DNA from: Acidimicrobiales bacterium
GTDB taxonomy: Bacteria; Actinomycetota; Acidimicrobiia; Acidimicrobiales; Aldehydirespiratoraceae
Direction of reading: 5' to 3'
DNA: 64,000 nt
NCBI GenBank assembly: GCA_041394245.1
Contig: JAWKIR010000004.1
Span: 450,879 to 514,878, forward strand
Part shown: in pieces, positions 41,917 through 51,810 of the stretch
How the letters are laid out: the number at the start of each line of letters is the position of its first letter
Position numbering within the stretch: position 1 is the first letter of the stretch
Translations under genes and position numbers: made by a program
Notes under the pieces: generated by a model
What the model saw: the letters and a program-made list of their open reading frames with translations, nothing else
The model's database searches: none
Told to the model about the DNA's origin: nothing

Positions 41917-42083
41917 TTCTGCATTCCCGGCCCGTTCGACGGATCAGGATCCTGAACGGCGGGTTCACTCGGCGGCGCGACGTGAAAGTTCCTCGGCCGG
42001 TGGATTCCACTGGGTGAGAAGGCGGCTGGGACCGTGGCTCCGGCGACGCGTACAGTCCGAGGGAACGACCGAGGAGCAGAGCG

Positions 42084-43256
42084 TTGTCGCACGATGTGTT
42101 CACCAAGATCGAGGAATCGGGAAACCTCATCGCCGAGGAATCCCTCGCCGGTGACGAGCTCGGCCGGCTCACCGACGACGCCGCCAAGAAGATGAAAGAC
42201 ATCGGCGTGGTTCGCATGCTGCAGCCAACCGACTTCGGCGGCTACGAAGCCGACCCTCGTGACTTCCTCACCGCGGTGATGGACATCGGCAGCCACTGCC
42301 CGTCGGCGGGCTGGGTCGCGGGCGTCGTCGGCGTGCACCCGTGGGAGCTGGCCTTCAACGACCGCCGCCTCCAGGAAGAGGTGTGGGGGAGCGATCCCGA
42401 CACCTGGGTCGCGTCGCCCTACGCGCCGAGCGGCACCGCCACCCGCGTCGACGGGGGCTACATCGTCAACGGTCACTGGAAGTTCTCCTCGGGCACCGAC
42501 CACTGCGACTGGGTCGTCCTCGGCGCATCCGTCCCGGGCGAGGAGGGATCGCCGGTGGCGATGCTCCATGTCATGTTGCCCCGCGGCGACTACGAGATCG
42601 TCGAGGACTCGTGGAACGTGATCGGCCTCGACGGCACCGGCAGCAAGGACATCGTCATCCGCGACCAGTTCGTGCCCGCGTACCGCACCCTCGACCTGTT
42701 CAAGGTGATGTCGGGTGAGGCGTCGACCGAGGCGGGCCGCCACCAGCCGCTCTACCAGCTGCCGTGGTCGACGATGTTCCCCTGCGCGGTCTCGGCCGGG
42801 CTGGTCGGCATCGCCGAAGGTGTCCTCAAGCACGCCATCGAGTACCAGCAGGGGCGCACCAGCGCCCTCGGTGTGAGTCAGGCGTCCGACAGCTACTCGC
42901 GCACGACGATCGGTGAGGCCGCCGCCGACATTCGCGGCTCGCGCGTCCAACTCGTCCACGACGTGGGCGAGATGTACGACGCCCTCTGCGCCGGCCACGA
43001 GGTGACCCTGCAACAGCGGGTGGCCTGCCGCCGGGACCAGGTGCGGGTGGCGTGGCGGGCGGCCAAGGCCGCCGACGATGTGTTCACCGTGTGTGGCGGC
43101 AACGCCATTCGACTCGACAAGCCGCTGCAGCGGTTCTGGCGAGGCATGCACGCCGGGCTCCAACACGGCATCTTCGTGGCCGGACCGATCTACGACGATG
43201 CGGCCGGCATGTTGATGGGCTTCAAGCCGTCGGGCCCGTCGGCGATGACGATCTGA
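42084..43256 (+). CDS. HsaA-like flavin-dependent aromatic hydroxylase
   Basis: This 390-aa protein has the acyl-CoA dehydrogenase fold of two-component monooxygenases and resembles HsaA, which hydroxylates the phenolic ring of 3-HSA in steroid breakdown. Segments such as FGGYEADPRDFLTAVMDIGS, CPSAGWVAGVVGVHPWELA and GHWKFSSGTDHCDWVVLGA are typical. The start is TTG at 42084, with AGGAG 8 nt before it, and a TACAGT box at 42051. It leads the meta-cleavage cluster. No flavin reductase (HsaB) is present in the window, so the reductase must come from elsewhere. Confidence 0.85.
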   Translation: MSHDVFTKIEESGNLIAEESLAGDELGRLTDDAAKKMKDIGVVRMLQPTDFGGYEADPRDFLTAVMDIGSHCPSAGWVAGVVGVHPWELAFNDRRLQEEVWGSDPDTWVASPYAPSGTATRVDGGYIVNGHWKFSSGTDHCDWVVLGASVPGEEGSPVAMLHVMLPRGDYEIVEDSWNVIGLDGTGSKDIVIRDQFVPAYRTLDLFKVMSGEASTEAGRHQPLYQLPWSTMFPCAVSAGLVGIAEGVLKHAIEYQQGRTSALGVSQASDSYSRTTIGEAAADIRGSRVQLVHDVGEMYDALCAGHEVTLQQRVACRRDQVRVAWRAAKAADDVFTVCGGNAIRLDKPLQRFWRGMHAGLQHGIFVAGPIYDDAAGMLMGFKPSGPSAMTI

Positions 43257-43270
43257 TCGGGGGTCGACGA

Positions 43271-44125
43271 ATGACCGAGATCACCCGCGAGGCCACGAGC
43301 CGCACGCTGTCCACCGAGAACGGCGACCTCCACTACCACGAGTACGGCGAAGGTCCGCCGTTCGTGATGCTGCACGGGTCGGGCCCCGGGGTCAGCGCGT
43401 GGGCCAACTTCGCCGACAACCTCGAAGCGTTCGGGCGTCACTTCCGTTGCCTTGCGCTCGACATGCCGGGCTTCGGCGTCAGCCATGCCACCGGCAACGT
43501 GATGATGGACGCGCCCGCTGCGGTCATCGCGTTCCTCGACGGACTCGGCATCGACCGCGCTGCGGTCCTCGGCAATTCCATGGGCGGCGGCATCTCGGCG
43601 CGGGTGGCGGCCGCGCATCCCGACCGGGTGACCCGCCTGGTCACCATCGGCGGCGTCGGCGTGCCGTTCTTCAGCGCCCTGCCGTCGGAGGGCATCACCC
43701 GGCTGGTCGAGTTCGTCGAGAACCCGACCCGCGACAATCTCGTGGCGTGGATGCGATCGATGGTCTACGACCAGGCGATCCTGACCGACGACTTCGTCGA
43801 GATGCGCTGGCAGGCGGCGATGGAACCGGCGGCGATGGAGGGCATTCGTCAGATCTACAGCCGCGAGATGCTCGACATCCTCCGCACGATGATGCTCGAC
43901 AACACCGCGATGTTCGGCATGCTCCGCCAGATCCAGGCGCCCACGCTGATCACCTGGGGACGTGACGATCGGGTGACCCCGCTCGACGGGGCGATCGCAC
44001 CGATGCGGCTGATCCGCAACTGCGAACTCCACGTGTTCCACGACTGTGGTCACTGGACCATGCTCGAGCGCAGGGCCGAGTTCGAGAGCACCGTGCTCGC
44101 CTTCCTGTCGCGCGATTTCGACTGA
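43271..44125 (+). CDS. Meta-cleavage product hydrolase (HsaD/MhpC-like)
   Basis: This 284-aa C-C bond hydrolase has the oxyanion region FVMLHGSGPGVSAWANF, nucleophile S103 in VLGNSMGGGIS, D233 in TWGRDDRVTP and H261 in HDCGHWTMLE. Together with the HGSGPG motif this identifies the BphD/HsaD group that splits the ring-fission product into a dienoate and an acid. It lies between the hydroxylase and the dienoate hydratase, in pathway order. Confidence 0.9.
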   Translation: MTEITREATSRTLSTENGDLHYHEYGEGPPFVMLHGSGPGVSAWANFADNLEAFGRHFRCLALDMPGFGVSHATGNVMMDAPAAVIAFLDGLGIDRAAVLGNSMGGGISARVAAAHPDRVTRLVTIGGVGVPFFSALPSEGITRLVEFVENPTRDNLVAWMRSMVYDQAILTDDFVEMRWQAAMEPAAMEGIRQIYSREMLDILRTMMLDNTAMFGMLRQIQAPTLITWGRDDRVTPLDGAIAPMRLIRNCELHVFHDCGHWTMLERRAEFESTVLAFLSRDFD

Positions 44126-44126
44126 C

Positions 44127-44927
44127 GTGACCGACCCCATCCCCTCCGATGCCGTCCTCTCCGCGGTCGCCGACCGACTCATCGAGGCGGCGCAGTCCTC
44201 GACACCGTGCGCACCGTTGCGCGAGCTCCATCCGGGCGGTGGCCTCGACGACGGCTACGAAGTCCAGCGCATCGTGCGTGAACGCACGGCGGGCAGCCGT
44301 CGTCGAGTCGGGCGCAAGATCGGTCTCACCTCGGCCGCGGTGCAGAACGTGTTCGGGGTCCACACGCCCGACTTCGGGGTGCTCTACGCCGACATGGCCT
44401 ACGGCGACTCCGAACCGATCCCCTTCGGCAGCCTCCTCCAACCGCGCATCGAGGCAGAGGTCGCGTTCGTTCTCGGCCACGATCTCCCACCCCACGCAGT
44501 GACGGCGAGCGAGGTGCTGCGAGCGGTCGACTTCGTCGTTCCCGCGATCGAGGTGTGCGCCAGCCGAATCGCGAACTGGGACATCACCATCTTCGACACC
44601 GTCGCCGACAATGCGTCGTCCGGTGTGTTCGTCCTCGGCGGCGCCCCGCGCTCGCTGCGCGACATCGACGACCTGCGCGACTGCGAGATGACGATCGTCA
44701 CCGACGGTGCGGTGGTCAGCTCCGGCACCGGTGCCGCCTGTCTCGGTCATCCCGTCAACGCCGTGGTGTGGCTGGCCAACGCGGTCGCCGAGCGGGGCGA
44801 GCCGTTGCAGGCCGGCGAGATCGTGCTCTCCGGCAGCCTGGGCGCCCTCGTTCCCGTCGATGCCGGCGCCACCTACGAGGCGACGATCACCGGGCTCGGG
44901 TCGGTGCGGGCGGTGTTCACCTCGTGA
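44127..44927 (+). CDS. 2-hydroxypenta-2,4-dienoate hydratase (HsaE/MhpD-like)
   Basis: This 266-aa enzyme adds water to the dienoate. It shows GRKIGLTSAAVQNVFGVHTP, the metal site region LLQPRIEAEVAFVLG, FVVPAIEVCASRIANWDITI and GHPVNAVVWLANAVAERGEP. The start is GTG at 44127, one base after the hydrolase stop. Its stop overlaps the acetaldehyde dehydrogenase start (GTGA). Confidence 0.93.
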   Translation: MTDPIPSDAVLSAVADRLIEAAQSSTPCAPLRELHPGGGLDDGYEVQRIVRERTAGSRRRVGRKIGLTSAAVQNVFGVHTPDFGVLYADMAYGDSEPIPFGSLLQPRIEAEVAFVLGHDLPPHAVTASEVLRAVDFVVPAIEVCASRIANWDITIFDTVADNASSGVFVLGGAPRSLRDIDDLRDCEMTIVTDGAVVSSGTGAACLGHPVNAVVWLANAVAERGEPLQAGEIVLSGSLGALVPVDAGATYEATITGLGSVRAVFTS

Positions 44928-45826
44928 GCGCGCCACTGGTCGCCGCGATCGTCGGCTCGGGCAACATCGGCACCGATCTGCTCTTCAAGCTCCAACGCTC
45001 TCCGCACATCGAACCCCGCTACATGGTCGGGATCGACCCCGACAGCGAGGGACTCCGCCGTGCCCGTGATCTCGGCGTCGAGACCACGGCCGAAGGGGTG
45101 GACTGGTTGCTCGCCCGCGACGACGTGCCCGATCTCGTCTTCGAGGCGACATCGGCCGCCGTCCACGTCCGCAACGCGCCCCGCTACGAGGAAGCGGGGA
45201 TCACGGCGATCGACCTCACCCCCGCGGCGATCGGCCCCTACGCGGTGCCGTCGGTCAACCTGACCGAGCACATCGACCTCCCCAACCTCAACATGGTCTC
45301 CTGTGGTGGCCAGGCAACCATCCCGATGGTCCACGCGGTGTCACGGGTGACGCCGGTCGCCTATGCCGAGATCGTCGCCACGGTGGCGTCGGTTTCGGCC
45401 GGCCCGGGCACCCGCCACAACATCGACGAGTTCACCCGCACCACGGCGGCGGCCGTCGCGGCCGTCGGCGGCGCCGAACGCGGCAAGGCGATCATCATCA
45501 TGAACCCGGCCGACCCGCCGCTGATCATGCGCGACACGATCTTCTGCTCGCTCGAACCCGACGCCGACGAAGCGGCAGTCGTCGCGTCGGTCGAGGAGAT
45601 CGCCGACCGGGTGCAGCAGTACGTGCCCGGTTACCGCCTGCTCCGACCACCCCAGTTCGACCGGGACTTCACTCCCGACGGCCGCGGCCGTGTCGCGATC
45701 TTCATCGAGGTCGAGGGGGCGGGCGACTTCCTTCCCCCGTATGCCGGCAATCTCGACATCATGACCGCCGCGGCCGCAGAGGTCGGCAACGCGATCGCCC
45801 GCGCGGTCACCGCCGAGGAGGCCTGA
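44924..45826 (+). CDS. mhpF: Acetaldehyde dehydrogenase (acylating)
   Basis: This 300-aa CoA-dependent enzyme oxidises acetaldehyde or propanal to the acyl-CoA. The NAD fold begins VAAIVGSGNIGTDLLFKL, the catalytic cysteine is in NMVSCGGQATIPMVHAV, and GPGTRHNIDEFTRTT and IIIMNPADPPLIMRDTIF are typical. In this family it forms a channeling complex with the aldolase, whose gene begins 1 bp after its stop. Confidence 0.94.
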   Translation: MSAPLVAAIVGSGNIGTDLLFKLQRSPHIEPRYMVGIDPDSEGLRRARDLGVETTAEGVDWLLARDDVPDLVFEATSAAVHVRNAPRYEEAGITAIDLTPAAIGPYAVPSVNLTEHIDLPNLNMVSCGGQATIPMVHAVSRVTPVAYAEIVATVASVSAGPGTRHNIDEFTRTTAAAVAAVGGAERGKAIIIMNPADPPLIMRDTIFCSLEPDADEAAVVASVEEIADRVQQYVPGYRLLRPPQFDRDFTPDGRGRVAIFIEVEGAGDFLPPYAGNLDIMTAAAAEVGNAIARAVTAEEA

Positions 45827-45827
45827 C

Positions 45828-46859
45828 ATGCCCTACTCCGACTCCCTCGACGTCCGGATCACCGACTCCTCGCTGCGGGACGGCTCTCATGCCAAGGGGC
45901 ACCAGTTCACCGAAGCGCACATCACCGCCGTCGTCGACGGCCTGTCGTCGGCCGGTGTCCCGGTCATCGAGGTCAGCCACGGCGACGGCCTCGCCGGCGC
46001 CTCGTACAACTACGGGTTCTCGGCCGTCGACGAACGCCGCCTGATGGCCGCCGCGGTCGAGGCCGCCGCCGGCCGTTCGGCCATCGCCGCGTTGATGCTG
46101 CCGGGCGTGGGCACGATGGACGACATCCGTGCCTGCCGCGACATCGGCGTGTCGGTCGTGCGCATCGCGACCCACTGCACCGAGGCCGACGTGTCGATCC
46201 AGCATTTCGGCATCGCCCGCGAGATCGGGCTCGAGACCGTCGGCTTCCTCATGATGTCGCACGGCCGGCCTCCCGAGGTCCTGGCCGCGCAGGCCCGCAT
46301 CATGGCCGACGCCGGCTGCCAGTGCGTCTATGTGGTCGACTCGGCGGGGGCGATGATCCTCGACGATGCGGCCGAGCGGGTGACCGCCCTCGTCGAGGAG
46401 CTCGGCAGCGACGCGCAGGTCGGTTTCCACGGCCACCAGAACCTTTCACTCGGCGTCGCCAACACCGTGCTCGCCATCCGGGCCGGTGCCGTCCAGGCTG
46501 ACGCGTGCACCCGGGCGTTCGGTGCCGGGGCCGGCAACACGCCGACCGAAGCCCTGGCCGCCGTCCTCGATCGTCTCGGTGTGCGCACCGGCATCGATCC
46601 GTTGGCGATGTTCGATGTCGCCGAGGAAGTGGTGCGTCCGGTCATGGACGGCGAGTGCGTGCTCGACCGCATGAGCCTCATCATGGGCTACGCCGGCGTG
46701 TACTCGAGCTTCCTGCGCCACGCCTACCGGGCAGCGGAACGCTACGACGTCTCCGGCGCCGAGATCCTGATGCGCTGCGGCAAACGAAAGCTCATCGGCG
46801 GCCAGGAAGACCAGATCATCGACATCGCCGCGGAGTTGAGCGCAGAGGCCGGACGCTGA
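45828..46859 (+). CDS. dmpG: 4-hydroxy-2-oxovalerate aldolase
   Basis: This 343-aa Mn-dependent aldolase yields pyruvate and an aldehyde. It has ITDSSLRDGSHAKGHQFTEA, VIEVSHGDGLAGASYNYGF, CVYVVDSAGAM, the metal histidines in QVGFHGHQNLSLGVAN and GAGAGNTPTEALAAVLDRLG, and the C-terminal dehydrogenase contact domain. It completes the lower meta-cleavage route. Confidence 0.95.
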   Translation: MPYSDSLDVRITDSSLRDGSHAKGHQFTEAHITAVVDGLSSAGVPVIEVSHGDGLAGASYNYGFSAVDERRLMAAAVEAAAGRSAIAALMLPGVGTMDDIRACRDIGVSVVRIATHCTEADVSIQHFGIAREIGLETVGFLMMSHGRPPEVLAAQARIMADAGCQCVYVVDSAGAMILDDAAERVTALVEELGSDAQVGFHGHQNLSLGVANTVLAIRAGAVQADACTRAFGAGAGNTPTEALAAVLDRLGVRTGIDPLAMFDVAEEVVRPVMDGECVLDRMSLIMGYAGVYSSFLRHAYRAAERYDVSGAEILMRCGKRKLIGGQEDQIIDIAAELSAEAGR

Positions 46860-46872
46860 CAGGCTCGACCCG

Positions 46873-47640
46873 ATGACCGGATCCGAGAGCGGCGAAGGTG
46901 ACGACGACGGAGCCGGCCGGTCCGTGCTCGGCCGCGTCGACAGGATCATCGGCGCGTTCCACGACTTCGACAGCGTGCTGACACTGCACGAGATCACCGA
47001 ACGGACCGAGCTCCCGAAGTCGACGGTCCACCGGATGGTCAACCAGCTCGATCAGCTCGGATGGCTCGAGCGCGACTACGACGGCTGGCGAGTCGGCATG
47101 CGGTTGTTCGAGATCGGGGGACTGGCGAGCCGCCGCCGTCGCCTGTCCGAATCGGCGTACCCGCACCTCCACGCCCTGGCGGTGACGACCGGTTTCGCAG
47201 TGCAGCTCGGCATCCTCGACGGCACCGAGGTCGTCTACCTCGAGCGCATCGCCATGGGCGACTTCCCGCTGCCCACCCGCGAAGGCGGTCGACAACCCGC
47301 GTACTGCACGGCGTTGGGCAAGGCGATGCTCGCCTACGACCCCGACGCCACCGTCGACGTGATCGCCGAAGGCTTCCCGCGGCGGACGCCGCGGACACTC
47401 TCCGAACCCCGCCAGCTCGAGGCCGAACTCGCGAAGGTCGTCGAGACCGGTTTCGCGTTCGACCACCAGGAGGCCTACGAGGGGTTGGCATGTGTCGCCG
47501 CGCCGTTGCGCGGGTCCGGGCGGGCCATCGCCGCCGTGTCGGTCACCGGGCCGGTGGATCGGATCGACCTGCATGCGGTGGCCCCCCTGGTGCGCAGCAC
47601 GGTCGAGGCGATCTGGAGCGACCGGTTCCGCCGCCCCTGA
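46873..47640 (+). CDS. IclR family transcriptional regulator
   Basis: This 255-aa regulator has a winged helix (TLHEITERTELPKSTVHRMV, NQLDQLGWLERDYDGWRVG) and an IclR effector domain (GFAVQLGILDGTEVVYLERI, GGRQPAYCTALGKAMLAYD). It sits inside the catabolic cluster in the same direction, 13 bp after the aldolase. It probably controls the cluster in response to an aromatic ligand. Confidence 0.92.
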   Translation: MTGSESGEGDDDGAGRSVLGRVDRIIGAFHDFDSVLTLHEITERTELPKSTVHRMVNQLDQLGWLERDYDGWRVGMRLFEIGGLASRRRRLSESAYPHLHALAVTTGFAVQLGILDGTEVVYLERIAMGDFPLPTREGGRQPAYCTALGKAMLAYDPDATVDVIAEGFPRRTPRTLSEPRQLEAELAKVVETGFAFDHQEAYEGLACVAAPLRGSGRAIAAVSVTGPVDRIDLHAVAPLVRSTVEAIWSDRFRRP

Positions 47641-47696
47641 CCGCTGCGGGTTCCATCCACCGGTATCCCCGTGCGGCCCGACGGCGGTGGGTGGCG

Positions 47697-47702
47697 TAGG
47701 TT
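47697..47702 (+). promoter_or_regulatory. -10 box TAGGTT before the extradiol dioxygenase
   Basis: TAGGTT lies 36 nt before the ATG at 47739, which has GGGGGT as ribosome site. This transcript is leadered, unlike many others here, and starts a second transcript within the cluster. Confidence 0.45.
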
Positions 47703-47738
47703 CCAGGGGTCGGTGCGTGTCGATTCTGGGGGTCAACC

Positions 47739-48605
47739 ATGTCAATCCTGTCGCTCGGATACCTGCGTCTGCGCACGCCCAACCTCGATGAGTGGCAGTC
47801 GTTCGCGACCGGCGTGCTGGGGTTCATGCCCACACCCGGGCCCGACGAGGCCGCGCAGTACTACCGCTGGGACGACTATCCGTACCGCCTGGAGTTGGCC
47901 CCGGGCGACGAGCCGGCGGTGTCGGCGATCGGCTACGAGGTCGGCGACGACCGCGATCTCGCATCGGTGGTCAGCGATCTCGAAGCCGCCGGCGTCGAGG
48001 TCACCCACGGCACCGCGGACGAAGCGGCCGCCCGCCTCGTGTCCGGCTTCGTCTCGTTCGTCGACCCCGCCGGCGCGCCGGTCGAGATCTTCTTCGGGCC
48101 GATCCTGAACCACGAACCCGTCGTGACGCCCCTCGTCTCGGGTTTCGTGACCGGCGACATGGGATTCGGGCATGTGGTGACCGACGTTCCCGAACTCGAC
48201 CCTTCGATCGACTTCTACCGTGACGTGCTGGGTTTCCACGCCCGCAACACCTGGTTCCTCGGGGGCATGTCGATGGCATTCCTCGGCTGCAACCCCCGCC
48301 ACCACACGCTCGCCTTCGGGTGTGGGCTTCCGGGCCCCGGATTGTTGCGGCACTTCATGGTCGAGGCGGCGACGATCGACGATGTCGGTCGGGCGCAGGA
48401 TCGCTGCGTCGACAACGGCGTGCCCGTGGTGATGAGCCTCGGCCGCCACACCAACGACCACATGATCTCCTTCTACTGCCAGACCCCGGACGGGTTCATG
48501 GTCGAGTTCGGTTGGGGTGGCATCCAGGTCGAGGACGTCTCGACCACGCGGACCTACCAGATCACCAGGCCGAGCTTCTGGGGCCATCGTCCGCTGAAGC
48601 CATGA
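47739..48605 (+). CDS. Extradiol ring-cleavage dioxygenase (HsaC/BphC-like)
   Basis: This 288-aa two-module VOC enzyme opens a catechol ring next to the hydroxyls. The Fe(II) ligands are H145 (GFGHVVTDV), H205 (LLRHFMVEA) and E256 (FMVEFGWGG), and the active-site H189, H241 and Y246 are also at the expected spacing of BphC. It supplies the ring-fission step between the hydroxylase and hydrolase genes. Its stop overlaps the sulfatase start (ATGA). Confidence 0.93.
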   Translation: MSILSLGYLRLRTPNLDEWQSFATGVLGFMPTPGPDEAAQYYRWDDYPYRLELAPGDEPAVSAIGYEVGDDRDLASVVSDLEAAGVEVTHGTADEAAARLVSGFVSFVDPAGAPVEIFFGPILNHEPVVTPLVSGFVTGDMGFGHVVTDVPELDPSIDFYRDVLGFHARNTWFLGGMSMAFLGCNPRHHTLAFGCGLPGPGLLRHFMVEAATIDDVGRAQDRCVDNGVPVVMSLGRHTNDHMISFYCQTPDGFMVEFGWGGIQVEDVSTTRTYQITRPSFWGHRPLKP

Positions 48606-50878
48606 CGAGTCGCAGGGAGTTCGGCGGCACGATCGGCCGCACGGCGTCGGAGTCGACGCCGTGGTGGCCCCCGCCGACCCGGCCCCCCGCGTCGAGCCCC
48701 AACGTGGTGGTCGTACTGCTCGACGACATGGGGTTCAGCGACATCGGACCGTTCGGGTCCGAGATCCCCACACCGACCCTCGAACGGCTCGCCGCCCAGG
48801 GGCTCCGCTTCACGAACTACCACACCTCCCCGCTGTGCTCGCCGTCGCGGGCGGCGATCCAGACGGGTCTGAACCCGCACCGGGCCGGCTTCGGTGGGGT
48901 CGCGAACTTCGATCCCGGTTTTCCCGGGTGGACGATGGAGATCCGGCCCGACGTGCAGACGTTGCCCGAGGCCATGCGGGCGGCGGGCTACGCCACCTTC
49001 GCCGTCGGCAAGTGGCACCTGACGCGCGACTCGGCCATGCACGACGGTGCGTCGCGCGAGTCGTGGCCGATCCAGCGGGGGTTCGATCGCTTCTACGGCG
49101 TGCTCGAGGGGTGGACGAACCTGCACCACCCCCACCGCCTGATCCGCGACAACTCGCCGGTCGACGTCGACACATACCCCGACGGTTACTACTTCACCGA
49201 CGACATCACCGACGAGGCGATCTCCTACCTGAAGGCGTTGCGGGCCCACGACGCCGATCGTCCGTTCTTCCTCTATCTGGCTCACGGCGCGGTGCACGGT
49301 CCGCTCCACGCCAAGGAGTCCGACATCGCCCGGTATCGGGGGAACTACGACATCGGCTGGGACGCGGTGCGCGAGGACCGGTTCGCCCGTCAGATCGACA
49401 AGGGGATCTTCCCCGCGGGCACCCCGATGTCGCCCCGCAACCACGAACGGGGCCACGAGGTCCGGGCGTGGGACGACCACACGGATGACGAACGCTCGGT
49501 GTTCGCCCGCTACATGGAGGTCTACGCGGCGATGGTCGACAATGTCGATCAGAACCTGGCCCGCCTCATGGACGCGATCGAGCAGCTCGGCGACGCCGAG
49601 AACACCGTGGTCATCTTCACCTCCGACAACGGCGGTACCGAGGAGGGCGGCGCCACCGGGTCCCGCAGCTACTTCAAACGCTTCGGTGGTGCCGGCGCCA
49701 TGACCGGGTGGAATCTCGACGTCCCCCGCGATCCCGAGCTGATCGGCGGTCCGCAGACGTTGGTGCACTATCCGCGCGGCTGGGGCATGGCCTCGAACAC
49801 GCCGTTCCGGCTCTACAAGTCGTCGACTCACGCCGGCGGCGTGCGAGTACCCATGATCGTGTCGTGGCCGGGCGGGATCCCGGAGGCCGATCGCGGCGGT
49901 GTGCGTGATCAGTACCAGTACGTCACCGATCTCTTCCCGACGATCCTCGATCTCGCCGGGCTGCCACCCGGGGACGACATCGACGGCGTGACCTTCGCCG
50001 ATGCTGTCGTCGCTGGCGCGACTGCGAGCACGCACCTCGAGCAGTACTCCGAGTGCTTCGGCAATCGCAGCTTCTACCGCGATGGTTGGAAGCTGGTCGC
50101 CTTGCACGCCCGCGGCGCGCCCTACGACGGCAGTGACTGGGAGCTCTACGACATCGTCGCCGACCCGACCGAGACGGTCGACCTCGCAGCCGAGCGCCCT
50201 GACAAGGTCGCCGAGCTCGCCGATGCCTGGGAGGAATCGGCCTGGGAGAACGCGGTGTTCCCGCTCGACGACGGGACCGGTCTGCTGCAGGTGCTGCGGC
50301 GCCCCGACGACGCCAGGTTCCATGAACCGGTCCGTCTGTTGCCGGGGACGCCGACGCTGGAGCGGTACCGATCGCAGAAGCTGATCGCGTTCCGGGACTT
50401 CGTCGTCGAGGTCGAGCTCGACCATCCGGACGGTGCCGACGGGGTGCTCGTCGCCCACGGCGATCAGGGTGGCGGCTACTCGCTCTACATCGAGGACGCA
50501 GTGCTGCGCTTCGGCTACAACCACTACGGGGAACTGTCGTTCGCCGATGCCGGCGTGCTGTCGCCGGGCCACCACATCGTCGAGCTGCGGGCCACCGTGG
50601 GGAAGCGTTACACCTGGGACTTCGCCGTGACGGTCGACGGTGTGGAGAGGGCCACGCTCCCGGCAACGCCGATGCTGCTCGGGTTCGCGCCGTTCCAGGG
50701 TGTCGATGTGGGCATCGACCGGCGATCGCCGGTGATCTGGAGCGTCTACGAGGCACACGGCGCCTTCCCCTATGCGGGCCAGTTGACGGCCGTGACATAT
50801 CGCCCCGGTGCCGCGGCACCGTACGATCCGCAGAATCTGGTGGCGATGATGCAGGCCGCAGGCCGAAGCGGGCAATAG
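48602..50878 (+). CDS. Arylsulfatase (type I, formylglycine)
   Basis: This 758-aa sulfatase starts within the dioxygenase stop. The formylglycine motif is CSPSR at 79-83, metal ligands D41 and D42 in VVLLDDMGFSD, and later FTSDNGGTEEGGATGS and VGKWHLTRDS. The C-terminal 150 residues form an additional beta-rich domain. No signal peptide is visible, so it may act in the cytoplasm. Activation needs a formylglycine-generating enzyme, not in the window. Coupling to the ring-cleavage gene suggests removal of sulfate from an aromatic substrate. Confidence 0.92.
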   Translation: MTSRREFGGTIGRTASESTPWWPPPTRPPASSPNVVVVLLDDMGFSDIGPFGSEIPTPTLERLAAQGLRFTNYHTSPLCSPSRAAIQTGLNPHRAGFGGVANFDPGFPGWTMEIRPDVQTLPEAMRAAGYATFAVGKWHLTRDSAMHDGASRESWPIQRGFDRFYGVLEGWTNLHHPHRLIRDNSPVDVDTYPDGYYFTDDITDEAISYLKALRAHDADRPFFLYLAHGAVHGPLHAKESDIARYRGNYDIGWDAVREDRFARQIDKGIFPAGTPMSPRNHERGHEVRAWDDHTDDERSVFARYMEVYAAMVDNVDQNLARLMDAIEQLGDAENTVVIFTSDNGGTEEGGATGSRSYFKRFGGAGAMTGWNLDVPRDPELIGGPQTLVHYPRGWGMASNTPFRLYKSSTHAGGVRVPMIVSWPGGIPEADRGGVRDQYQYVTDLFPTILDLAGLPPGDDIDGVTFADAVVAGATASTHLEQYSECFGNRSFYRDGWKLVALHARGAPYDGSDWELYDIVADPTETVDLAAERPDKVAELADAWEESAWENAVFPLDDGTGLLQVLRRPDDARFHEPVRLLPGTPTLERYRSQKLIAFRDFVVEVELDHPDGADGVLVAHGDQGGGYSLYIEDAVLRFGYNHYGELSFADAGVLSPGHHIVELRATVGKRYTWDFAVTVDGVERATLPATPMLLGFAPFQGVDVGIDRRSPVIWSVYEAHGAFPYAGQLTAVTYRPGAAAPYDPQNLVAMMQAAGRSGQ

Positions 50879-50901
50879 GGAGCGGCAATGAAGGGAACAA
50901 C

Positions 50902-51804
50902 GTGAGTGCACAGACCAGAGACGTGACCGACATCGAGATCGTGCCGCTGTCGCAGCACATCGGGGCCGAGATCCGTGGTGTGAACCTCGCGTCCGATCTC
51001 GACGACGCGCAGATCGGCGCGATCCGCGCCGCCCTGCTGCAGTGGAAGGTCGTCTTCTTCCGTGATCAGGAGCTCGACCGCGATGCACAGGTGGCGTTCG
51101 GCGCCCGCTTCGGTCAGGTGACGCCCGCCCATCCGACGCTTCCGCCGCGATTCCCGGAACACCCCCAGATCGTCGTCATCGAGACCGATCCCGACGAGGA
51201 TCCGACGGCCTCGCGGCTCGAGCATCGCTGGCACAGCGACGTCACCTACACCGAGGCACCGCCGCTCGGCTCCATCCTCCGTGCCGTCGAGATCCCGCCC
51301 TACGGCAGCGACACCCAGTGGTCCAACCTCGCGGTCGCCTACGAGCGGCTGTCGGAGCCGCTCCGGTCGTTCATCGACGGGTTGACCGCCGAGCACCACA
51401 ACGTGCTGCACCTCGTGCGCGGCGAACCGACGCCCCTGATGCGATCGTTCGAGGCGACCCGTCTCCGGGCCGTGCATCCGGTCGTCACGGTCCATCCCGA
51501 GACCGGTGAGCGGATCCTCTACGTGAACCCCGACTTCACCAGCCACATCCGGGAGTTGTCGCGCCGAGAGAGCGCGCACATCCTGGCGTGCCTCTGCGAG
51601 CACCTCACGAGCAGCGAGTTCACCGTGCGGTTCAACTGGGAGCCTGGCAGCGTTGCGTTCTGGGACAACCGGGCGACGGCTCACATGGCGCCGGCCGATG
51701 TGCTCACGGGTTACCAGCGCAGGATGGAGCGCATCACCCTCGCCGGAGCGAAGCCCGTCGGGGTCGACGGCTTCGTCTCCCACAAGGTCGAGACGGTCGA
51801 CTGA
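50902..51804 (+). CDS. TauD/TfdA family Fe(II)/2-oxoglutarate dioxygenase
   Basis: This 300-aa enzyme has the TauD fold. The iron ligands are H111 and D113 in HRWHSDVTYTEAPP and a distal histidine in NRATAHMAPADV, with a 2-oxoglutarate arginine in YQRRMERITL. The start is GTG at 50902 with GGGA before it. TauD relatives include taurine dioxygenase and alkylsulfatase AtsK. Next to an arylsulfatase this suggests sulfur release from organosulfur or sulfate ester compounds. Confidence 0.92.
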   Translation: MSAQTRDVTDIEIVPLSQHIGAEIRGVNLASDLDDAQIGAIRAALLQWKVVFFRDQELDRDAQVAFGARFGQVTPAHPTLPPRFPEHPQIVVIETDPDEDPTASRLEHRWHSDVTYTEAPPLGSILRAVEIPPYGSDTQWSNLAVAYERLSEPLRSFIDGLTAEHHNVLHLVRGEPTPLMRSFEATRLRAVHPVVTVHPETGERILYVNPDFTSHIRELSRRESAHILACLCEHLTSSEFTVRFNWEPGSVAFWDNRATAHMAPADVLTGYQRRMERITLAGAKPVGVDGFVSHKVETVD

Positions 51805-51810
51805 CGCGGC